Shown: positions 23,919 through 35,599 of the stretch, piece after piece
Layout: each line of letters begins with the position of its first letter
Position numbering within the stretch: position 1 is the stretch's first letter
Source: Cristatella mucedo
Lineage: Eukaryota > Bryozoa > Phylactolaemata > Cristatellidae
NCBI GenBank assembly: GCA_009760855.2
Contig: WPIO01000008.1
Span: 7,867,001-7,931,000 of the forward strand
DNA length: 64,000 nt
Direction: 5' to 3'
Notes under the pieces: model-generated
The model's database searches: none
The model's input: only the letters and a program-made list of their open reading frames with translations
What the model was told of the DNA's origin: nothing
Program-made: the position numbers and the translations under genes

Positions 23919-26202
23919 TGCACATTCACACGTGCACCTAGCCCCTGGTCTAAGAGAAGAGAGTGATCACGCTTAGCCAACCCCACAGTCACCTCCCCTA
24001 ATAGCTAGCTACCTCCTCCCACCCGAAAGACTGCACGAACCTGGAGCTCAAGGAAGCTAAATAATCTGCATCTTTGCCCTGGAGGCATGCATCATGATCA
24101 CAGATGCATCACTGGCAATGACACCCGGAATGACTGCGAGCAGGTAGCAAGTCACATGCACGTGTATTATGTGTGTGCCCATGTGCGGTGTTGGCAATGC
24201 ATGTGAGGTACGGTGAAGTGACATGTGTAACCGAGCAGTGCATTCTACGGCTTAATAAAGCTACAGCCAGCTGTAGCAGTAGCCAAAGTGCTGGGTGCTC
24301 GGTTATGGCGATGCCCTAAAAGTCAGGCTCAAGAAAAAATCTAAACATTTTGTGGTCTTTCCCTGCACCCTGGCAAAACGCTTTCAAGAAGCAATGCCAA
24401 CTAGGCCACAGAGACTTTAGAGAGAGCTAAAAGAGGTGACTAACAACAATGCTGCAGTGTCTGCACAAAGTAAAGGTAACAATCCACCGACTACATTATT
24501 TATCCGGTACCACCCAGTGCCAAGGGCATCCACAATAAGGCATTTGCTTCATCGGCAAGCATTGACCATGATCAGACAGGCACAGCACAGCCGAAAGCAG
24601 CTGGAGAAACTCACAAAACACGGGTAAGTAAATGTGAAGCCTCCCCGAGGGTCGAGCTTTCCGACAGATGCAACAGGCTGACTCCCGCAGAAGATCTTAC
24701 GACACTTTTGCAAAAGCCAACTGAGTTTTTTACCGAAGACCGTCATTTGCCAGTGCCAACAATTGCTTGCATGCAAAGTCGGCTGAAAAAAGGGGTGCCG
24801 AGGGGTTTCCCGAGGGGCCCACGAGAACCCAATTGCGATTCTACATTGTCAGCATAGAGCTTGCCGAAGCTGCAGAACTGAATCTCTTTTTTAGGTGCTT
24901 TTTAGATGCTGTATAGAAAGCATTATCAAATGATGGGTGGTGGTAAACAGTTCTGCAGACAAGTGATCGACTAGAATGGGTGGCGGTCCAAGAAATACAA
25001 GAAAGCAATGGGTCCAGAAATACAAGGAAAACACTAGGCCAAAAGATGAAACAGTAGAGAGCTAGTAGGAACTACCAAAGATAACAAGGTTAAGTGACTT
25101 TTGGAAACTACACAGAATGAGCTTACAACAAAACAACTAGTCAATTTTCTACAAAGCAAAGGAAGAAAGTTGTTATGAATGCAGGTGAAGATAGGGTGAG
25201 AAAGACCTATTGATAGCAAAGGAAAGGCCGCATGCATTAGAACAGTATCTAAAAAAAATCGCGATGCTCTTCCGTCCACACAACTGTGGCGCTCCCACGT
25301 ACGCCCGCCATCTTCGCTCGGCTAGGAGCACTCGCCACTTGAGCTTGAACTGCCGCGTCCCGAGCCCCGAAGCACGGCTATGAGCCACGAAGCATTCCAA
25401 TGGCTCGCAAGCTGGCGCCCACCGGCTGCCTCTGACTGCATAGCACGGCCACGGATCGAAGATTGAGTTAAAACGATCGAGTCAAAACGAACTCTCTTTA
25501 ATTAGCATCTAGATGAGGGAGAGAGAGCAGAGCAGAGGAGAGAGGAGATGTTGCTCAGGTGTTTGCTTACACCTTCTCGAGCTACTCACACGGAAGGTGC
25601 AGAAGCCTACACCGGGTCGCTAAAGCCGACAAAGTCGCTAGAGCCGACAAAGGGCGGTGCATACACGATTCCCAAGCAAGGTGAGGCCGGGCCCAAACAG
25701 GTGGGGGAGAGAAAACAGGGAGGAGGAGGATTCGGTGCTGTATAGGCAGCAGGCACAAAGTAAAGGCTAAAAGACAAGACAAAACCGTAAGCAACTAGAC
25801 AGACGTCGGTCACCCCGATGCTTGCCAAATAGAGCATCGTTCCACTGCCACTCAGGAGAACCGAGAAAAATCGATTCCAGTCAAGGATTTACGAGCAGAG
25901 GCAATACAGGAATGCACACACGGCAGGTGGGCAGACGTGGTAATGGTAAACGATACAGCATCTCTAGCAACTCCTGGCATCTGAGCAACAGATTGCTCCA
26001 GCAACGTCGGCAAAATGGTCACGCACAGGCCAAGACTCGGCCACGTGACCGTCAGGCTCGTCCTGCTTCCGCCGAACGAGCAGCGGCCGAGGGCAGCTGC
26101 AGCAGAAACTGAACTTCCGGTGCGAACTAAAAACGCTGCAGACCCTACCGGTACCTAGCGCCACACACACGGGGGGGGGGGGCACAGCAGCAGCAGCAAC
26201 AC
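23916..26202. other. Unannotated stretch
   Basis: No gene supported. AATCTCTTTTTTAGGTGC near 24881-24900 followed by ATGCTGTATAGAAAGCATTA resembles a decayed LINE family A 3' end on the minus strand. A run of eleven or twelve G lies at about 26171. Confidence 0.35.
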
Positions 26203-28062
26203 ATTCAATGGTGTCGAAGGCAGCAGACAGATCTAGCAGAGCTAGGGCAGTGACATTCACATCATCGTTGCCACGTAGAATGTCATTGTTAACACGGAGG
26301 AGAGCAGTTTCAGTGGAGTGCTGCCTCTTGAACCCGATTGAAACGTTTCTGACATTTCATTCTTTTTCAATATGTTCAACCAGCTGCTTAGCAATAATTT
26401 TTTTTAAGTTTCTTTGACAAGAAAGGAGGAAGGGAAACTGGGCGATAGTTTGAAAGGACCACTGTATCTAATCCAAGCTTTTTAAGTATGGGTCAAACGA
26501 ATGCCGATTTGAAGGACTTGGGGACGACCCCCTTTCCCAAAGAAGCATTAAAAATTTTGGTTATGGCAAGGCTCAGTTGGTCTGCCAGGGAAGACCACAG
26601 ATATGATGGTATAGGGTCTTCAGGAGCCGAGCTCTTTTTGCTAGACCTGATTAAGGTAGCCACATCGCATGCAGAAACCTCGGAAAACCTTTTAAGAAAG
26701 GTCACAGGTTCTGGAACCGCGATTGCTTTTGTCGGAGGGGGCTTTATGGAGGCACGAATGTGCATAACTTTTCAGTAAAGGCTGAAAATTTTTCGGTTGA
26801 GCCCTTAATATCTGGGGAGTCAGACCTCTCAGCATTGGCCAGTAAATGGTTTACTGTCTTATAAATCTGTTTAGGGTCCGACTGGCAGGAATTCAGCTTT
26901 CATATGAAAAAAGAAGCCATGGCTTTTTTAAGCTTCCGCATGTTCCAAGGCGTCATCTAACCTCTTGGAAAAGTGATTAAGTCCCATGGAATGGCATATC
27001 ACCTTTATGCTGACGTAACTGAGCTGTTTGTCATTCAAACCGTCGGAATCTGCTGCAGCAACTGAGAAACTGAATGCTTGCCTTGCCGACATTCGATCCT
27101 GGATCTCGGAAAACTTCCTGAAATTAAATGACGATAAAACCGAACTGCTGCTCATAGGACACCCTAAGCATGTGGCTGGATTAAAAGGCTTTGCTCTTCT
27201 CATAGGTGATGCTGTTGTGCGACCATCACCACGTGCTCGAAATTTAGATGTCTTTTTCGAAAGCTGCCTCAATTTTAAAAGCTTCACTAAGAAGACTGCT
27301 TCTACAGCTAGCCATCACGTCCGATCTCTATCCAAGATTAGGAGCTGTCTCCCACAGTTGCTTGTAAAAAATTTAACTAGCTCCTTAGTTCTGTCTCGAC
27401 TTGATTATTGCAATTCCCTTTTGGCTGGGCTACCAAAGAAAGCAACTAGGCCACTGCAGCTGACTATGAATATGGCTGCAAGGCTAGTCTTCCAGTCCCG
27501 GAGGTTTGACAACGCGTCTCCTTTACTAAAAGAGGATGATGGCTGCTGGTTGATCAACGGATACAGAGCAAAGTTCTAACGCTGACCCACAAGGCCTGCC
27601 ACGGCTTGGCTCCTTCGTACCTAGCTGAATTGCTGCACCAATTTCAGCCTCTTCGCGCCCTCAGGTCCTGTATGGGCAATCAATTAGCTGTTCCATTCCT
27701 GTGCTTAAAGGCCGTTGGCGACAGAAGCTTTAGCTCTGCAGGTCCTAGACTGTGGAACTCGCTTCCACAATTCTTACGCAACGACAACTACTCTCCTGCT
27801 GCCGACTATGGCTCATCTTTTTCAGCGGTCCTGAGCTGCTACTTCCATGCTACTCACTACTTCAACTGCTCTCCTGACTCTGCTATGCTTCCCACTTTGT
27901 CTTTGTTGCGTGAGACGAAGTCTGTTGGCCACCGAATGCGTACCGAAAGCCGCTTAGGCTGTGAGTGCGCTATACAAAACTCTCCTGCATAACACACCCA
28001 CTTAGTCTATATGGCTTTGTGGAGTTACAGAAGAAGATACATTAAATTACATTACAATTACA
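26203..28062 (+). mobile_element. LINE family B with inverted 5' segment (copy B2)
   Basis: Two parts meet near 26965. The right part (26965-28062, plus) is a largely open RT C-terminus: HGMAYHLYAD, SENFLKLNDDKTELLLIG (27110-27166), LTSSLVLSRLDYCNSLLAGL (27376-27435), RSFSSAGPRLWNSLPQFLRN (27724-27785), then the 3' end with ACATT/ATTAC repeats. The left part (26203-26964) is in reverse and holds upstream RT sequence: KQIYKTVNHLLAN, then FSEVSACDVATLIRSSKKSS, DPIPSYLWSSLADQLSLAI, KGVVPKSFKSAF and finally ALALLDLSAAFDTIE at the far left. The missing piece between FDTIE and YAD is about 80 residues. This geometry is that of twin priming during LINE insertion. Stops and frameshifts indicate it is inactive. 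Confidence 0.87.
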
Positions 28063-28886
28063 ATTACATGCAAGCCAGCCGGCGCCAAGCAGCCATAAGA
28101 CCCATAAGAGTCGGCGGTCTTGGATGGCTGGGGAGAAGGGTGGGACACTGATACTGCTGCAGGAGCTGAGCTACGGGTGCAGCCGGTGCCCAGACAGGTC
28201 GTCTCTGCTGCTGCTGCTGCTCCTGCAGTCAGTCGTTGCCCCAACCGGGTAGGAATTTTCAGAGATGCAGGACAGGTTGCGATCAATTCCTTTTCCTTCT
28301 GAACGTGCACCAGGGAAGCGTTGCGCAAAGAGTGAGGAGCCGGCAGCCGTGACAGCAGCCTAAAGAACTGGTGCACCGATAATGCGAATGATTTTGAAAG
28401 GTAAAAGGAAGACCCAGCAGCAGCATGCCTACGCTCTTTCGCATCAAGGAAGACCAAGCGTCTGGGAACAGGAGACGGGCCACTGGCGTCGGGTGCTGAG
28501 CAGCCCGAAACGCCAAGGTTTTTTTTAGCTGCCGGCAAGCCGAGAAGACGTACTTTTTTTTTTAAATGCCACATTCTCTTAGGTACACTAGGTGAAAACA
28601 GCAATCGGACGTCCAGTCGTTGGCAGATGCCAAAGGGCGCAGCAGCCTCGCATTCGCAGAAGCCTCTATATGGGTGGTGGTGACTGCCATCGAATGAAAT
28701 CAGCATAGCGTGACGATTGCTGGTGTAATCAACGGTTCACATTAGGGCAATGTCGACTGCTGCGGGAGTTTCTGATAAAACGGTCGTAAAATAAGCTAGC
28801 TGGCACATATACTGACGAAAAGAGGCTGCGACTAGAGAAGCGAAGCAGAGCCCCTCGCTGAGCAGAGCAGAGATTTATTTTGAGAG
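28063..28886. other. Unannotated stretch with long minus-strand frame
   Basis: A minus-strand frame stays open from 28706 to 28047 (219 codons) with mixed composition, Ser-rich and Ala-rich, ending inside the LINE tail. No domain recognised. Length alone is not enough to call a gene. Confidence 0.3.
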
Positions 28887-28964
28887 ATTTGCAGCCGCCT
28901 CTGGCGGCAGGCGGCTGCAAATGTTTAGCTGGAGCCGTCTCTGGAGGCAGGCGGCTCCAGCTAA
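28887..28964. repeat. Two adjacent 13-bp hairpins
   Basis: Stem 1 pairs 28887-28899 (ATTTGCAGCCGCC) with 28910-28922; stem 2 pairs 28925-28937 (TTAGCTGGAGCCG) with 28952-28964. Both stems are perfect, and the loops are similar (TCTGGCGGCA and TCTCTGGAGGCAGG). Confidence 0.9.
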
Positions 28965-30283
28965 GCATTTGCAGCAGCCACAGGTGTAGCCACAAATTTG
29001 AAGCTTGAACCGGAGTCAAACGTCGGTTGCTGTACGTTTGCCTCCTCGAACAGTGCCGTACTGTTGGTTGACCTAAATACCTGCTACTTAGTGTTGACTG
29101 CTTCCCGGCCGCCACTTCGGTCAACACTAAGGACTTCGTTTACCATGCAGTCAAATACTTTACAAATTACTTGGCCACCGAAACAAACGGTCTGGTATTT
29201 AGATAGCTAAATACCAGTTCGTTCGAACTGACAGCTGAACAGGAGAAGGAAGAGAAGAGGGCAGCCAGCTCCAAGCCTGCTGCTTACAAGCTGCTAGCGC
29301 GAGCAGAAAGCCCGACGGACCGACCGAGCCGCTGACAGACTCAGGAAGCAAGCGAGCTTGCAGCTGCTGCTTCCGCCGGACGCCAAAAAAGTGGCAGCTC
29401 TGAGCCCTTCGCCAGTGCACCAAGCACAGGTGCCCTCGTCACAACGCACCGAGCTTATCTATCCTCAAAGGCAATTGGACGGCGAGTTTCAAATGTGCAG
29501 ACGAATATAAGCTAGCCACACTCTTCACCTGCACGATTAACCGGAGGAGAAGCAAAAGGCGAGTCTCAACCATGGCTTGCTGTAACGGTTCTTGTAAAGA
29601 GGGCGGGTTAGAGGGTAATGCTTCGAGCGCGATGATGACGACGACGGGCAGAGCCGTCGTCGAGCGAGTGGCTCGTGTGCTCTGCCGAGCATACGTGCCA
29701 CTCTGGTAAGCCCGAGAGCAAGCAGCGGCTGGCCGCCTCGCCCGTCCAAGTGGCTTCAGCATGCGTCACACAGCAATCGGAACGACAGGCCAAGGACATT
29801 GCTAGGCCCAGGTCAAGACTCCCAAAAGAGCTGGCCTCGATAACGTTGGAAAGAGGAGTCTATGCCTTTGAAAAACATATAACGAATCACGTGCAGCACT
29901 TTTGTGTGTACAAGAGTTAGAACAAAACGATTACGACAAAACAAATGTGACAACCGCCGCAGCTGTAGCAAAGTCTCCATACGATGCAAACGTCCTTGCA
30001 TTCGTAAGACTTAGCTGCAAAAGCACATCCACTGCACATGTGCCCACATCTACCGGGTGCACAGACACGTGCACAAGTATAAACGTGTGCACACACACAA
30101 ACAAACAAACAAACACACATACACAAACAAACAAACACACAGACAGACAGATAAACACGTGTGTGGGGGGCATGTGCACGCACACACATACACTCAGGCA
30201 CCCATGCAATTGCACGGCGCAGCCTAGCACGAACGAGAGCCTGGTGCGTGCATGTGCATTACGCATGTGGCTGAATGTATGCA
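28965..30283. other. Unannotated stretch
   Basis: Open frames on both strands without motif. A plus frame at 29675-29920 and minus frames at 29439-29762 are the longest. An impure ACAC/AAAC repeat lies at about 30094-30160. Confidence 0.35.
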
Positions 30284-30331
30284 TGTGAGTGTGCCTGCTC
30301 GTGCATGCCTGCACGAGCAGGCACACTCACA
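30284..30331. repeat. Perfect 22-bp inverted repeat, 4-base loop
   Basis: The arm 30284-30305 (TGTGAGTGTGCCTGCTCGTG then CA) is the exact reverse complement of 30310-30331, separated by TGCC. Confidence 0.95.
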
Positions 30332-32515
30332 CGAATGGACTCATCGCATACACTGGTCAGAGTCACACAAGCAGACGGGTGCTGAGTATAAAAGTAAAGT
30401 AATGCACTTTGCTTGTGGCTCGTGCACTTACGAATGGACTGTGCGCACACAAGTTACGCTCCAAAAGGTGCGTGCACCGATGCAGCTCAGTAGGCATGAG
30501 GATAATGAACAACGTGAATAAAAGTAAGGCAAGCAAATGCATGCAGCTTTTTTCGGCAGTGCAACTAAGCAAACGCATGGCCGGCGCCAGCAAAAGAAAA
30601 CCCACTGACCTCGTTCGTGCAACCAGCGTGCTACCGTCGTACGAACTTTGCCCATCAATTTGCACTGCAAAACGAGAGAGTCGCATGGAGAGCATGGCGC
30701 GTGACGCGACGGCCAAATTAACACGTGACACTATCGAATGCATTGCATAGCGATTTACAGAGCCATTTCCATGCTTACAACGTATCGCCTACAAAGGCGA
30801 CATAAGAAAACCCTCACGAACAGTTAATCAGCAAATTTACAGCATGGAAAAGAGATCAAACTGGGTGAGCTTACGCATGTATTAATAATGCAGGTGATAG
30901 AACAGAAGCTGCCGGAAATGGAAACTTTACCAATGCAAAAACTGTTAAGCTGGGTATACAATGCTTGTTTCTCCTCGTTCGGCCTCGTTTACACGGCACG
31001 AGAATAGCCGTGCTAGCAGCTGCTGGGGGAGGGGAGAATGAGCAATTATAAATAGCCTGCTGCCGGACCCAAAGCCACGTGACCACGGATCGTCAAGTTA
31101 GAGCTCCTGAGCCGAGCCATGACTCGCAAGGATTCGCAAGCTACGAATTGAACAGTGGCTACGGTGGCCGCCGAAAGACGAAGCTTCTTCTCGAGGCAAG
31201 GCACGCTGAGAGGCAGCTTAGGTTCTGCTCAACTTCCAAGCGACTGTTCAAAGCTCAAACTGAGCGAGGCCACGGCGCCCAAGCAGCGGCCGGTGCTTCC
31301 TTCCGGGTGCAGAAAGACGACACATTCCTCATGCCAGTCAGTGACCGGCCTTCATTTTTGTTATAAGGCAAATCCAGCAGCTGTCGTTCATGAAAATAAA
31401 ATAAAAAAGCTCCCGGCCCGTGGTGGCAGTGGCTGTCTCCACTACTGCTGGCCTCAAGCTGGGCGATCACGAACTGCCACGAGTCTGACCAGCGGTCAAA
31501 CAAATCTCGTGACAGTCTCAGTCGCCTCCTGCTATCCTGCCAAGCCAGAATCTCCGGACTCGATATGCCAGTTACACAGGGGACAAAGTAACCCGGATAT
31601 TCGGAAGCCTACGCGAATGGCAGGTTGCCCAATGAGCACAAGTGAGGCAGGGCGCACAGTTGTAGTGCCTCTCACTGCGCTAGGCACCGCCCAAGCGCCT
31701 CCACAGCAACGGCATAAGCTCCGAGATGCTCAGCAGTTCCGAGTCGGCTGACGGACGGTGAGCATAGCAGCAATGGAAGGACAGTGCTAACTGGAGCGCA
31801 TAACGCCTGAAACTGCCGTTTCCTGATACAAACGAATACAAAGGTGCGACATAAAATAGTAGTGCATTTTCTGTTACAATTACACTACAGAAACAGAGAG
31901 ATAATGTGGGAGTAAAAGGAGACAGGGTGGAATGAGCTGGAAACCTTATAGTAGAAAAAAGTGTGCCCGTGCACAAAGAAAGTGGCCACGGTATCACTAC
32001 TGCTTCCGGGTCAGCGCCGGATCTATTGGCAAACAGGAGTGAGCTGTCACGCAGTAGCAGCCGAGCATGTGCGAGAGCCACGACTGGGAGGCGCCGGAAA
32101 AGGGAGCGGTGGCGAGCGGAGGCCTAGCACAGTGTGTATTGTGCATTCCTTTTTATGGACATATTCGCATCAAGTGAACCTACAACCGCCGAAAGAGTGG
32201 TGGGCAAGAGAGGTGGGCAGCTTCGGTGGCGAGAGTGCAGTGCTCGGCCCATTTGCAGCAAGGCAGGCAGAGAGCAGATACACAGCTAACAGGGGCTAAC
32301 GAGGCACTCACAGTAGGAAGCCGTGGGATGCGGACGTGACCATCGGCGATCCTCATTCTGCTATGCGCAAATAGCGTGAACTGTGAACGTCAGCACACAA
32401 CCACACGCAGCAGCTAGTGGACAATGGCATGTTGCCTGGACACGAGAGAGTAGCACTGATTCAACTCCGAAAGAAGGCATTACACAGCTCTGTCTGTCTG
32501 AGCTGCCATGTACAT

Positions 32516-32520
<5 letters not shown>
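30332..32520. other. Unannotated stretch
   Basis: The plus frame at 31155-31751 (198 codons) and several others overlap freely with minus frames. I see no conserved motif and no convincing exon. Confidence 0.3.

Positions 32521-32577
<57 letters not shown>
32521..32577. repeat. (CT)n microsatellite
   Basis: About 57 bases of pure CT. Confidence 0.97.
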
Positions 32578-32581
<4 letters not shown>

Positions 32582-32635
32582 TGCTACAAAGTACCTCGGC
32601 TGAGAGAAGCATCACAGTGCTAGTAATGCAGTAAT

Positions 32636-32716
32636 CAGTTTGCAGCAAATGTAAAGCGCCTAGAGAGAGATTGAGTTCTCTGAGGGTGCTTTATCAAGTG
32701 CATTATTATTATTAAT
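32636..32716 (+). mobile_element. LINE family A, extreme 3' end (copy A8)
   Basis: Only the last 80 bases: GCAGCAAATGTAAAGCGCC, a GA run, GATTGAGTTCTCTGAGGG, then ATTATT. It starts soon after the CT microsatellite. Confidence 0.88.
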
Positions 32717-34127
32717 CACGCACACACATCTGTGTCGCAGCACTACACATAGGTATCTGTTTTCGTTCCGTGTGAAAAATTATTGAGTGTGGGGCTCAGA
32801 CCAAAGTGGCTGGTTTCTCGCTTACATAGTACTGCTGCTCTGGATAAAACTGATAAAATCGCCTCATTGGATCTCGACTCATTAGCATGCTGAAGGAAAG
32901 GCTGTAGGAAAGAGGATAGTGCTTTGCAGTGTTTGCAAATCAATAAACAATATCCTGAAGCATTTGCCATGGTCATTACTGAGAAGCCCTAAAAAGGTTT
33001 TCCAGAGTAACCGGACTTGAGTCTAAATGACACTCACAAGAGCATATCAAAGTGATGTAATTACAAGCGTGCAGTTGGACTTTAAGCCAAGGAGGGAGCA
33101 TTTGCCAACTTGCCACAGTCGGCTGACAGGAGGCGAAAGTCGGTGACACAGACGGGGGGGGGGTAGCTGACCCAGACAGCACACCCACACAAATACACTC
33201 TTGCCCGATCTACCAATGACGTCCGAAAGCCAAGATTCATAGGCTGCCACGGCATGTTGAACGATTACGCAGCGTCTGTGTCGTGGCTAAGAGATGCCAT
33301 AGGCAGGGTCGTACGAGTGTGCCGAACCAAGGGGGTTCCTCTCGCTGCAGGTTGCTGATGCGGTGCTTGAGACGAACAAAGAGCCGAGACGGACCCGTCT
33401 CTATCGTACGCTGCCGTCAAAAGATCGTCTTGGCCACCTCGCGCGAACTCGCCGAGGCAGTGGCAGCAGGGCCTGGCGAGCTCCAGGGCCCCCAGGCTAA
33501 AATAGGCCAGCCATGCGCTGCCACTACCCTCTGAGTAGTTACCAAAGGTTAGTGTTCATGCCACTGTAATGACGAGAGCAAATTCCAGCTCTTTAGGTAT
33601 AGCATGCATGGCGCCTACGTCAGTCGAAGAAAAGGCAAAGAGTACGCAGTAAAGAGTAGCCGAGTACGGCTAGTGCATCGTCTGCTTGCGAGGTGCCTCG
33701 AGCCTGCAGGCGAGGCTCACGCCGGCCGAGAGCACGTGGCTCGACACGGCACACAAGCCAGGTAGCTCCCTGGCGTGTAGCTTGCATGAAAAAAAACTCG
33801 GCTCCCTACGGTAGTGGAGTGGTCCAACTCAAATGGCGTGCACCGTGGGCAACCGTCGTCCATTAACGCTAGCATGTGTGCGTGTGAAAGGAAAAATGGA
33901 GGCGCAATCGTGAGTGCCCCCCCCCCCAGGTATTTCGGACTTCTGTTTCCACGGCGCCGGTAGAGTAGCCCGGCGTACGCTCACGTCCACGGGTAGCTAC
34001 GCAATAATGCACCAACAGCATGGCAGAGGGGGTATGTCGCAGGACTTTCAGGCTGAAATTTTCCAAGCAGAGGCAGGTGGAGAGAGGCAGGTGCGAGGAT
34101 AAAGGTTTCACGAGAGACGCCCAACGA
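32717..34127. other. Unannotated stretch
   Basis: Frames at 32976-33250 minus and 33283-33534 plus lack motifs. Poly-G or poly-C runs occur at about 33153 and 33917. Confidence 0.35.
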
Positions 34128-34129
34128 CA

Positions 34130-34135
34130 TTTATT
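34130..34135 (-). promoter_or_regulatory. Poly(A) signal AATAAA
   Basis: AATAAA on the minus strand, 12 bases after the TAA stop at 34148-34150. Its place right after an open frame supports a true gene end with a very short 3' UTR. Confidence 0.55.
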
Positions 34136-34147
34136 AATCTCTCAGAA

Positions 34148-34411
34148 TTATACAAACAGCAGTAGGTAAGAAGCAGGCCCACGTTGACTCTCCATGACCG
34201 CCACAGCAATGTCGACTTGGCAGCATTTGAAGCCCTTCGAAAAGATCGCCTCTGCCGGGATCGGCTGATTTGGATTGCTCCTCAGCCGCTGGTCCGAGTC
34301 ATTCCGTAGATAGATAATCGTGCAACGGACTGGGCCAATGTGCATGCTGGTAACAGATGACTCATAAAAAACATTTCCCGACCTACTTTGCAATTTGCTT
34401 TGGGTCATCAC
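34148..34411 (-). CDS. Unrecognised gene, probable last exon
   Basis: A minus-strand frame ending TAA, followed 12 bases later by AATAAA. It encodes SSVTSMHIGPVRCTIIYLRN, then QPIPAEAIFSKGFKCCQVDI and AVAVMES. The composition is that of a normal folded protein with paired cysteines (RCT, KCCQ), not of a repeat. The upstream limit is uncertain: acceptor-like AGs lie at GTATCAG (near 34417) and TTGCAAAG (near 34397). The DNA before it resembles the start of the exon at 34.6 kb (both contain AGCAAATTGCA), which hints at exon duplication or shared splice context. I recognise no family and infer no function. Confidence 0.45.
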   Translation of the reverse strand: MMTQSKLQSRSGNVFYESSVTSMHIGPVRCTIIYLRNDSDQRLRSNPNQPIPAEAIFSKGFKCCQVDIAVAVMESQRGPASYLLLFV

Positions 34412-34483
34412 CCTACTGATACATTAATGTTTCTGCAAAAAAGCTTCTAGCAGACAGAATTCCTGCTTTTCAAACATATCGAG

Positions 34484-34699
34484 TTACGAATTCTGGTACG
34501 TAATGCCAACAACGACAAGCTTCGACCCGATGATGCCCGGAAAAGGAGCCGCCAAACGACCACTTAGCCACCAGCCACGTTTAGCAGTACACGGGTAGTC
34601 TTTGATGTACTCTTCACCTTCTCTTCGGCTGACGTATACGAAATGCTTGTTATTCCGAAAGAGCTGCAATTTGCTCTCGTCATTACAATGGAATGAACA
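34484..34699 (-). CDS. Unrecognised gene, probable internal exon
   Basis: An open frame starting right after an acceptor-like GGTTAG (the TAG is in frame just before it) and encoding SFHCNDESKLQLFRNNKHFV, then REGEEYIKDYPCTAKRGWWL and PGIIGSKLVVVGIT before a stop at 34484. A donor such as GTACCA shortly before that stop could join it to the frame at 34.1-34.4 kb. Protein-like composition, cysteine and tryptophan content and the lack of repeats make chance less likely. The family is unknown to me. It may share a gene with the neighbouring minus-strand frames. Confidence 0.42.
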   Translation of the reverse strand, partial: CSFHCNDESKLQLFRNNKHFVYVSRREGEEYIKDYPCTAKRGWWLSGRLAAPFPGIIGSKLVVVGITYQNS

Positions 34700-35467
34700 C
34701 TAACCTTTAACCATTCAGTGTGAGTGACGAATGGCCTATTTTAGCCTGGGGTGGGTATATGCTAACGAAGCTTAAGCTAACTACTAATGCTAATGTAGCC
34801 TTCTTCCATAGTCTGTTGTTAAAAAGATGCTCACACAGGCAAGTCGGAGACTCGCTGCTCGTCGGCCGACTGCCTTTCTCACGGTGACTCCCAGCTCCTG
34901 TGAGAGCAGTGTAAAGCCATGCTCCACCCCTATGCACGAGTGCAGCAAGTCTCGCCAGTGAAAGGCTCTCTCGGGCAGACACTTCTTGCCTAGAGGCCTA
35001 GGCAGTTTCCATTTGATACGACCGCCAGGGAGTATTTAACCAGGTTAAATCTCACAGAGCCTTTACTAATCGGAAGAGGACCAGCTCATTCTACTACCAG
35101 TTCCGTGCTCGAAAAGCACTACTCGAGCGCCCGGCTCGAACGGCAGCGCTAGAAAATATCAGTAGTCAAAATTCGCTAGCACTGATATTAGCATTGATAT
35201 TCTGACTATTAGTATTGATATTCTGTCTATTCGAATATTAGTATCGAATAAGACTGTCGAGCCGCAGTGCCAGCTAATCGACTGTACAGCAAGCAGCTCT
35301 AACCGGTAAAGTTGAGACAATACAGAGAAGACTGATCCAACAATCATAGAACTATTTAAGGTACCTTTTTTAACTTGGAAAACAATATTAGAGATGGAAT
35401 ATGAAGTTTTGACGATTTCCATAAAAAAGGAAAGCATTAAAAAACGATCAGATAACCAGTGCCTCAC

Positions 35468-35583
35468 CTGGAAGTAAACCGGAAGCACCACGTCTATAAC
35501 TAACAAATCTCACGACCTCTGAATCATTTAGTCGTTGCCGAGGCGTGACCAACACGGGACAAGGCCTAAGGCTTGAATCACGG
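35468..35583 (-). CDS. Unrecognised, possible upstream exon of the same minus-strand gene
   Basis: The frame encodes LRPCPVLVTPRQRLNDSEVV then RFVSYRRGASGLLP and meets a good donor, CAG/GTGAGG, at 35468/35467. A possible acceptor, ATGGCTAG, lies at 35584. It lies on the same strand and about 0.8 kb upstream of the 34.6-kb exon. Joining these is inference only. Confidence 0.3.
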
Positions 35584-35599
35584 CTAGCCATCACAGGTG

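Noticed and set aside
28047-28706. 219-codon minus-strand frame as a DARS2 upstream exon
   Set aside because: It contains none of the conserved AspRS blocks (such as the QSPQ, RDEGxRxDRxPEFTQ type) and runs into a LINE tail.
31155-31751. 198-codon plus-strand frame as a gene
   Set aside because: No motif, mixed composition and competing open frames on the other strand.
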